Source: UBA3792 sp946185305
GTDB taxonomy: Bacteria > Bacillota > Clostridia > Christensenellales > CAG-138
DNA: 20,014 nt
NCBI GenBank assembly: GCA_946185305.1
Contig: CAMHJE010000029.1
Location: 1-20,014, forward strand
Reading direction: 5' to 3'
This document shows positions 14,547 to 20,014 of this stretch, in pieces (position 1 is the first letter of the stretch; the number at the start of each line of letters is the position of its first letter). A program made the translations under genes and the position numbers. The notes beneath the pieces were generated by a model. The model was not told where the DNA came from, did not search any database, and saw nothing but the letters and a program-made list of their open reading frames with translations.

Positions 14547-14618
14547 TCGTCATACGAACGCGTATCCGCGAGCGGCATGCGCGGTCAAGCGAAAAAATGC
14601 CAACGCTTTGCAACCGAT

Positions 14619-14637
14619 CCGCCCTGATGGCGGTGTT
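14619..14637 (+). terminator. Weak hairpin after the exporter operon
   Basis: CCGCC (14619-14623) and GGCGG (14629-14633) form a 5-bp stem with a 5-nt loop, followed by TGTTT. This is a poor terminator at best. No convincing promoter was found for the serpin in the 143-bp gap, so the serpin could be partly co-transcribed with the exporter. Confidence 0.25.
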
Positions 14638-14689
14638 TATGGCAGATAGGGAAAACCATTTGCCTGTGCAAAGAAAGGAAATCACTGAG

Positions 14690-15943
14690 ATGAAAAAAAT
14701 ACTTTGTTTCGCTTTGACCGCCTTATTGCTTTGCGCCTGCGCGCCGAGCGCCGAGCCTGCCGTGCAGACGGATACCCAAAAGGAAGCCGACCGGACGGCT
14801 GAACCGGCTTCGCCCATAGAGCTGCCCGAGATCAACGGCTATGCAGACTTTTCCGACGTGCTGTCCGCGATGCTGATCAAGGGCGACCGGAACGCGAACT
14901 TTTCCCCGATCAGCCTCTATCTGGCGCTTGCCATGGCGGCGGACGGCGCGCAGGGCGAAACACAGACGGCAATGCTGCAGCTTCTCGGCTGCGAGAGCGT
15001 CGAAGAGCTGCGAACCGTTTGCGCCGCGATGCTCGAATCGCTTTCGTTCGACGGCGAGGACGGCACGCTTGCGTTTGCGGACTCGCTTTGGATCGACGAC
15101 AAGGGCGGCAGGCTGACCTTCAACGACGCGTATCTGCAATCGCTTGCCGATACCTACCGTTCCGAGGCGAACGCCGTGGACTTCGACAAGGCCGAGACCG
15201 GCAAGCAGATCGCGGCATGGATCACGGAGCATACCCGCGGCAAGATCGACATTGCCGAGGATGCGATGCAGTTTGATCCGCTGACGGTCGCCGTGCTGAT
15301 CAACACGATCTATCTGAAAGACGTGTGGCGGGATAAGTTCTCTGAGACCGCGACGGAGGAGGGAACCTTCTTCGGCCCCGAAGCGGAATCGACCGTCGAT
15401 TACATGCAGCGCCGCGATGAAAACGTGACGATCATCAAGGGCGACGGCTTTCTGCGATATTCGCTGCCGCTGCGCCATATCGGCCGCATGACGTTCGTGC
15501 TGCCGGACGAAGGAACGGCCTTGTCCGAGCTGCTCGGCTCGCCGGAGCGCATCCGCGCGCTGCTGCAAGACGGCGAAGAGAGCAAGGCCAATGTGAATGT
15601 GAAGCTGCCGAAATTCAGCTTTCAGGATCATTTCGATCTGAACGACGCGCTGCAAAGTGCCGGCATCGGGATCGCCTTCTCCGGCAATGCAAACTTCAGA
15701 GGCATGGGCGATTTCGACGCCTGCATCTCCAAGGTGCTGCAGGAATCCTATATCGGCGTCGATGAAAACGGCGTCGAGGCGGCGGCCTACACGATAATCG
15801 CCCTTGCGGGAATGAGCGCCATGGAGCCGGAGGAGCTGCCCGAGATCGACTTTTTCCTCACGCGCCCGTTCCTTTACGCAATCGAAGCGTATGACGGCAC
15901 GCTGCTGTTTATCGGCACGGTTACCGCGCCCACCGCCAAATAA
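14690..15943 (+). CDS. Lipoprotein serpin (serine protease inhibitor)
   Basis: The 417-residue product has a lipoprotein signal ending LLLCAC (lipidated Cys17), a Pro/Glu/Thr-rich linker (18-50), then a full serpin domain. Visible serpin elements are NFSPISLYLALAMAADGA (70-87), INTIYLKDVWRDKF (204-217), the reactive-centre hinge ENGVEAAAYT (359-368) and the C-terminal signature FLTRPFLYAI (389-398). The hinge has small residues at P12-P10, expected of inhibitory serpins; P9 is Tyr, which is unusual. Counting from Glu359 as P17 places P1-P1' at Met375-Ser376, the same as human alpha-1-antitrypsin. Bacterial gut serpins of this kind can inhibit elastase-like proteases. It should sit on the outer face of the membrane. 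The start has AAAGGAA about nine bases upstream. Confidence 0.93.
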   Translation: MKKILCFALTALLLCACAPSAEPAVQTDTQKEADRTAEPASPIELPEINGYADFSDVLSAMLIKGDRNANFSPISLYLALAMAADGAQGETQTAMLQLLGCESVEELRTVCAAMLESLSFDGEDGTLAFADSLWIDDKGGRLTFNDAYLQSLADTYRSEANAVDFDKAETGKQIAAWITEHTRGKIDIAEDAMQFDPLTVAVLINTIYLKDVWRDKFSETATEEGTFFGPEAESTVDYMQRRDENVTIIKGDGFLRYSLPLRHIGRMTFVLPDEGTALSELLGSPERIRALLQDGEESKANVNVKLPKFSFQDHFDLNDALQSAGIGIAFSGNANFRGMGDFDACISKVLQESYIGVDENGVEAAAYTIIALAGMSAMEPEELPEIDFFLTRPFLYAIEAYDGTLLFIGTVTAPTAK

Positions 15944-15956
15944 ATGCCGAAGACGA

Positions 15957-15993
15957 AAAAATCTCCCTTTGCAAAAGCGCAGAGGGAGATTTT
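15957..15993. terminator. Bidirectional intrinsic terminator
   Basis: ATCTCCCT (15961-15968) and AGGGAGAT (15983-15990) pair, extended outward by A/T pairs to 15958 and 15993. T-rich and A-rich flanks fit both strands. It lies between the convergent serpin and transporter genes. Confidence 0.85.
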
Positions 15994-16026
15994 GACGTTT
16001 TTCATGCGGAGAGCCGTCGGACGGAA

Positions 16027-17253
16027 TCAGCTTCGCACGGCGTTTTTCGGCTTCCGGAAAATATACTTGCTCAGCACCTCGATCACCATAAACCCGAGCA
16101 CGATGCCGAAGCAGGCGAACAGCAGGGAAAGGCCGCGTTCGATTGCGAGGTCCAGATCGCGGATCACAAAGCCGTACATCATATAATACAGCGACGCGCC
16201 GGGGATCAGCGGGATCGCGGAAACGGTCTGAAAGATCGTCGCGGGCGCCTTGTCGATGCGGGCAAATACCTGGGCAAACAGCGCGGACATGGCCGAGCCC
16301 GCAAGCGTCGCGGCAAACACGCTCGGGTAGAGCGCGTAAACGAGCAGATACACGCCCCACGACAGGAACGCGCCGAGCGCGCAGTAGGCGATCTTGTGCC
16401 CGCGCACGCGGAACCACAGCGCAAACCCGACGCCGGAGCCGATGCAGCTGAACAGCCCGAGCCAGATGTTTTGGTTCAGCTCCATGATCTCGCCGGTGCT
16501 CCAGCCGCGCAGCAGCAGCATCGGCAGCGCCATGCCCATCGCAATCCCGACCGCACCGGTGAACGAAACGGAAATGTTCATCACACCGGAGAGCGTATCG
16601 AGGTGGACGAGGTCGCGGATGCCGTTCGTCGTGCCGAGGCCGGAGATCAGCAGCATCACGACGCCGATCGTGATATAGCCGGTATGGTGCCCGATCCCCA
16701 GATGCACCATCAGCAGAATGAACAGCTCGGCAAAGAACGAAACGAGAAAGTTCAGAATCATCGGGTTCGATTCGCGCTTGGAAATCTGATGCTCCAAAAA
16801 CGTGATCAGCACAGACGCCAGCAGCGCCACCAGCGCGTCGAAAAGGTCGCCGTTGAAGAAGATCGCAAAGAACGACCCCGCGAGCGCGCCGCCGAGGTAG
16901 TTGAACCACCGGCCCGGCTCCGGCACCGTGTAGATCGCCGACAAACGCCGATGCAGCTCGTCCGCGTCCGGCGTCTCGGCGCAGGCGTGGCGGGAGAGGT
17001 CGTTGAGCCGGTTGAGCCGGTCAAAGTGAATGCCCGCGTCGCGCACATGGCGCATCTGCGTGAGCACAACGCCGTCCGGATCGGTCACGGTCGATTGAAT
17101 GTTGCTCGGCACGACCCAGATATTGCAGCTTGTGAATCGGTATGCGTCGCAGAGGCGGTAGAGACTGTCCTCCACGCGGTGCGTCTCCGCGCCGCTTTCG
17201 ATCATCGCCGCCCCGATATCGAGGATCAAACCGAGAATCCGTGTGCTGTCCAT
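16027..17253 (-). CDS. ThrE-family (DUF1212-DUF3815) threonine/serine exporter
   Basis: The 408-residue protein joins two family halves. The N-terminal half (to about residue 250) matches the YjjP/DUF1212 (PF06738) region: a soluble N-terminal part with GAAMIESGAETHRVEDSLYRLC and PSNIQSTV, then five or so helices. The C-terminal half (about 260-400) is the YjjB/DUF3815 region, four or five helices with IPLIPGASLYYMMYG near the end. In many bacteria these are two genes; Corynebacterium ThrE is a fused form. Known members export threonine or serine, or succinate in some enterobacteria; the substrate here is not determined. The start at 17253 has AAAGGAG seven bases upstream. It has its own promoter (17284-17312) and a shared terminator with the serpin. 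Confidence 0.9.
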   Translation of the reverse strand: MDSTRILGLILDIGAAMIESGAETHRVEDSLYRLCDAYRFTSCNIWVVPSNIQSTVTDPDGVVLTQMRHVRDAGIHFDRLNRLNDLSRHACAETPDADELHRRLSAIYTVPEPGRWFNYLGGALAGSFFAIFFNGDLFDALVALLASVLITFLEHQISKRESNPMILNFLVSFFAELFILLMVHLGIGHHTGYITIGVVMLLISGLGTTNGIRDLVHLDTLSGVMNISVSFTGAVGIAMGMALPMLLLRGWSTGEIMELNQNIWLGLFSCIGSGVGFALWFRVRGHKIAYCALGAFLSWGVYLLVYALYPSVFAATLAGSAMSALFAQVFARIDKAPATIFQTVSAIPLIPGASLYYMMYGFVIRDLDLAIERGLSLLFACFGIVLGFMVIEVLSKYIFRKPKNAVRS

Positions 17254-17283
17254 GCGCTGCTCCTTTGCTGATCTTGCGGCCAA

Positions 17284-17312
17284 AGTATAGCATACTTGCC
17301 GCCGTTTCTCAA
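17284..17312 (-). promoter_or_regulatory. Sigma-A promoter of the ThrE-family gene
   Basis: On the - strand, TTGAGA (17307-17312) and TATACT (17284-17289) are separated by 17 bp, with TGC directly before the -10. It lies in the gap after topB, about 30 bp upstream of the transporter start. Confidence 0.75.
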
Positions 17313-17371
17313 TGGGCTTTTGCGGCTTCTGTAAAATATACGGAAGCGCAGGTGTCACAACCTAAAGGGGA

Positions 17372-19723
17372 TCACTTTCCGCTTTCCTTCTTGTTCTCGA
17401 ACACAAACCCGATGCTATTGTCCTCTTTCAATACAAGGTGCGCCTTGAACGGCTTGCCCGCCTTGCTCTTAAACCCCGACAGCAGCCCCGTATCGCGCTT
17501 TTGCACAAGCGCGTTGAACTGGTTCGGCGTCAGCTTTTTATGGCAGATCGTGCCGACCGTGAACTTGCAGCCGTCCTTATACCCCGTGCAGCCGTAGCCC
17601 CAGTCGAATGCGCGCATGGCTTTGCCGCACACCGGGCACGGCGCAAGCACCGTTTCGGCCTTGGCGGGGGCGTTGGCTTCGGCGGGCGCGGCTTCGGGTG
17701 CATTGTCCGCTTCCCACGGCAAAGGCTCACGGTTGATGCTCTCGTCGGGCGCGGCTTTGGCACGCGTGCGCCTTGGGCTTGTGCTTGCGGACTTTGTGCG
17801 GGTCGTGTGCTTGGCGGGGGAGGGCGGCGCGGCGGGGGCCGACCAGACGCTGCCCGCAAGGCGCGGCGCGGCGTCGATCTCCTTGTACCAGGCGGTCACG
17901 GTGCGCTCGATGTCCCTGCGGAACGCTTCCGGATCCTCGTTGCCGCGCTCGATCTCATGCAGCCGCTTTTCCCACTTCGCGGTCAGCGCGGGGGACTTCA
18001 CGGCCTCGACGGGCAGGCTCTGGATCAGCGCGATCCCCTTGTCGGTGGCGGACAGCGCCTTTTTTGCGCGCACCGCATACCCGCGCAGCAGCAGCGTTTC
18101 GATGATCGCGTCGCGCGTGGCGGGCGTGCCGATCCCGGCGACGCTCGGATCGGCTAAGATCGCCTTCAATTCCTCGTCCTCCAGCTCCTTGCCCGCGCCG
18201 ATCATGGCGGACAGCAGCGTCTTATCGGTGAATCGTTTGGGCGGCTCGGTCTGCTTTTCCTTGCCTTCATATTGGCCGGACACGACCTCGCCTTTTGCGA
18301 GTGCGGGCAGGGCGGTTTCTTTGTCCAACCCCGTCACCGCCATATAGCCGGGGTCGAGCAGCGTCACGCCGGCGGACGTGAACGGCTCGCCCTCCACGGT
18401 CGTGGTTACGTTGGTGCGCTTCAAAACGGCGTTGCCGTAGAGCATGCAGATCACGCTGCGGCAGATCAGATCATACACCTTCGCCTGGGGCGCGGGGAGC
18501 GACTTCGGACGGCTCACGGTCGGGATGATCGCAAAATGGCTTTCCACCTTTTTATCGTCAAAGTAGCGGTACTTTGCAAAGCTGCGCGCTTTGCCGTCGA
18601 TCAGCGGCGCATAAGAAGCGTCCTTTGCCAAGCTGTCCAGCACGCGGTTCACGGTGGGCACCATGTCCTCCGTTAAGTAGCGCGAATCCGTGCGCGGATA
18701 GGTCGTGTAGCCGCCGTCGTAGAGCGCCTGCGCCGCGTCGAGCGTTTGCTTCAGCGTCATGCCGTATTTCGCGTTCGCGTCCATCTGCAGCGCCGAAAGG
18801 CTGTACAGCTGCGGCGGCTTTCGCTCCTCGCGCTTTTCGGACAGAGCGGTGATGATGCCGTCCTTGCCGTTGATCCTTTGGAAAATCCGCTCGGCCTCGG
18901 CCTTGTCCGAAAACCGCTTCTTCTCGTGCGTCGCGGGGTAGCTTTCTCCCTTGCTTGTCGTGAACACCGCGTCGAGCGTCCAGTAGGGGACGGGCACAAA
19001 ATTGCGGATCGCCAGCTCCCGGTCCGCCAGTATTTTCAGCGTCGGGGTCTGTACGCGCCCGATGCTCAATACTTCGCCCTTCACGTTTTCGTGCAGCGTC
19101 ATGGCAACGGTCAGATTGATCCCCACGACCCAGTCCGCGATCCCGCGCATACGGCCGGCGGCCTCGATGTTTTTGACCTCCGCCCACGATTTCAAATGCG
19201 CGAACGCGTCTTGGATACCGTCCTGCGTCTGCGAGGCAAAGCATACGCGCTTCACGGGCTTTCGGCAGCCGCACAGCTCATAGATGTACGAAAAGATCAC
19301 CTCGCCCTCGCGGTCGAAGTCGGTCGCGTTGATGATGCCGTCGCTCTTTTGAAACAGCTTTTTGATGACGCCGAACTGCTTTTTTGTCCGCGCGTCGAAC
19401 GACGAGCCGGTGGTGCGCAGCTTGATCCGGTACGGCTGCGGAATGAACGGGTGCGGCATCGAACGCCAGTTCTGATAGGCCGGGTTGTAGTCCTTTGCGT
19501 CCATCAGCTGCCCGAGGTGCCCGAAGCCCCATGTCACATAGCAGTCCTGCCCCAGGAATCGGATCTTCAAAAACCCGTCGGCGCTCTGCTGCGCCTTCAC
19601 GGCCTTTTCATTCGCCTTCAGCTGCGCAAACGTAACCGTCTTGCCGCCGCTTAACGTGATCTGATCGAGCGCCGCCGCGATCTTATTGCCTACGTCCGGC
19701 TTTTCCGCAAGGATCGTCAGCAT
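17372..19723 (-). CDS. topB: DNA topoisomerase III
   Basis: This 783-residue type IA topoisomerase passes single strands to relax or decatenate DNA. The N-terminal Toprim domain shows LTILAEKPDVG (2-12; Glu7) and the metal-binding DFDREGE (135-141). The catalytic tyrosine is Tyr342 in YPRTD (342-346). SIGRVQTPTL (220-229) and GIGTPATRDAIIE (530-542) are further family motifs. A Pro/Ala/Lys-rich linker (about 620-692) leads to a C-terminal zinc-ribbon-like module with Cys696, Cys699, Cys712 and Cys719, and a final FKSKAGKPFKAHLVL segment. The ATG at 19723 has GGAGG seven bases upstream. The frame stays open to the right through the promoter and hairpin array, but that part is not protein-like. 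No clear terminator follows the stop codon. Confidence 0.96.
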   Translation of the reverse strand: MLTILAEKPDVGNKIAAALDQITLSGGKTVTFAQLKANEKAVKAQQSADGFLKIRFLGQDCYVTWGFGHLGQLMDAKDYNPAYQNWRSMPHPFIPQPYRIKLRTTGSSFDARTKKQFGVIKKLFQKSDGIINATDFDREGEVIFSYIYELCGCRKPVKRVCFASQTQDGIQDAFAHLKSWAEVKNIEAAGRMRGIADWVVGINLTVAMTLHENVKGEVLSIGRVQTPTLKILADRELAIRNFVPVPYWTLDAVFTTSKGESYPATHEKKRFSDKAEAERIFQRINGKDGIITALSEKREERKPPQLYSLSALQMDANAKYGMTLKQTLDAAQALYDGGYTTYPRTDSRYLTEDMVPTVNRVLDSLAKDASYAPLIDGKARSFAKYRYFDDKKVESHFAIIPTVSRPKSLPAPQAKVYDLICRSVICMLYGNAVLKRTNVTTTVEGEPFTSAGVTLLDPGYMAVTGLDKETALPALAKGEVVSGQYEGKEKQTEPPKRFTDKTLLSAMIGAGKELEDEELKAILADPSVAGIGTPATRDAIIETLLLRGYAVRAKKALSATDKGIALIQSLPVEAVKSPALTAKWEKRLHEIERGNEDPEAFRRDIERTVTAWYKEIDAAPRLAGSVWSAPAAPPSPAKHTTRTKSASTSPRRTRAKAAPDESINREPLPWEADNAPEAAPAEANAPAKAETVLAPCPVCGKAMRAFDWGYGCTGYKDGCKFTVGTICHKKLTPNQFNALVQKRDTGLLSGFKSKAGKPFKAHLVLKEDNSIGFVFENKKESGK

Positions 19724-19754
19724 CCCATTTCCTCCTGTCGTCTTGCCTGCCCCG

Positions 19755-19783
19755 ATTATAAACGATTTGCGGGCGCATGTCCA
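19755..19783 (-). promoter_or_regulatory. topB: Sigma-A promoter of topB
   Basis: On the - strand, TGGACA (19778-19783) and consensus TATAAT (19755-19760) are separated by 17 bp, about 31 bp upstream of the topB ATG. The hairpin array begins about 15-30 bp upstream of the -35. Confidence 0.7.
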
Positions 19784-19800
19784 GCGCGGCTGCGCAATGG

Positions 19801-19996
19801 TATTGCTTCGCAGTGATATTTGCCCCGATGGGGCAAGTGATATTCGTTCGCAGAGCGAACGAGTGATATTGCGGCAGAGCCGCAGTGATATGGCTTCGCA
19901 GTGATATTTTTGCTTTGCAAAAGTGATATTCGCCCCGATGGGGCGAGTGATATTTCGCCTGCGGCGAAGTGATATTCGCATCATAGATGCGAGGGA
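19801..19996. repeat. Array of GTGATATT boxes separated by different hairpins
   Basis: Eight GTGATAT boxes (starts at 19813, 19837, 19863, 19885, 19901, 19923, 19947 and 19969) are spaced 16-26 bp apart; a decayed box may precede them near 19798. Seven have the full GTGATATT. Each interval is a short inverted repeat with a mostly 3-nt loop, and the stems differ: TTGCCCC-GAT-GGGGCAA, TCGTTCGC-AGA-GCGAACGA, TGCGGC-AGA-GCCGCA, a degenerate GGCTTCGC, TTTTGC-TTT-GCAAAA, TCGCCCC-GAT-GGGGCGA and TTCGCC-TGC-GGCGAA. One more, TCGCATC-ATA-GATGCGA, follows the last box. The array fills nearly all of the DNA upstream of the topB promoter. Confidence 0.9.
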
Positions 19997-20014
19997 AGGT
20001 AGATTCTCCATCCG

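Noticed and set aside
14723..16909. 728-residue open frame on - across the serpin and ThrE-family genes
   Set aside because: It overlaps two clear genes in the wrong frame or strand and runs through the terminator between them; the composition is Arg-rich shadow.
19801..19996. CRISPR array
   Set aside because: The repeated unit is only 8 bp, the intervals are 8-18 bp and each is a palindrome, and there are no cas genes in the window.
19724..20011. N-terminal extension of topB through the hairpin array (open frame to 20011)
   Set aside because: The added residues are Arg/Ser/Ile-rich translations of the repeats, the array and promoter lie there, and a well-placed GGAGG with the normal Toprim start is at 19723.

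Overview
The window looks like chromosomal DNA of a GC-rich, low-oxygen Firmicute, most likely a gut clostridium of the Oscillospiraceae type. This is inference from the gene families (FeoB with its Cys-rich partner, DUF4256, a lipoprotein serpin, a fused ThrE-like exporter), strong GGAGG-type ribosome binding sites, and sigma-A promoters, many with an extended TGC-TATACT -10. No rRNA, tRNA, transposase, phage gene or CRISPR array was found.

Layout, left to right. (1) The 3' end of an unidentified gene (+) converges on a DUF4256 gene (-). (2) A low-molecular-weight tyrosine phosphatase and a CPA2-type cation/proton antiporter lie on +. (3) A Nudix hydrolase and a diacylglycerol-kinase-family lipid kinase lie on -; between them is an unexplained strong promoter pointing right. 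(4) An unknown lipoprotein lies on +. (5) A five-gene ferrous iron operon on - reads feoA, feoA, feoB, a FeoB-associated Cys-rich membrane peptide, and a small HMA protein. Its promoter carries a 20-bp perfect inverted repeat that resembles a DtxR/MntR-class operator. (6) A sensor kinase/response regulator pair on - is divergent from a MacAB-like exporter (adaptor, ATPase, permease) on +. Both divergent promoters carry the same tandem TTCG repeat at the same distance from -10. (7) A lipoprotein serpin on + follows the exporter. (8) A fused ThrE-family transporter and topoisomerase III (topB) lie on -. (9) The right end, just upstream of the topB promoter, holds an array of GTGATATT boxes separated by short, all-different hairpins.

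How the genes may work together. The iron operon is a complete Fe(II) uptake unit with its own operator. The two-component system very probably controls the divergent exporter and itself. The exporter and the adjacent serpin, whose predicted scissile bond is Met-Ser in the same register as human alpha-1-antitrypsin, could together form a surface defence against host or competitor peptides and proteases; that link is a hypothesis from adjacency. The most unusual DNA-level structure is the hairpin array at 19801-19996.
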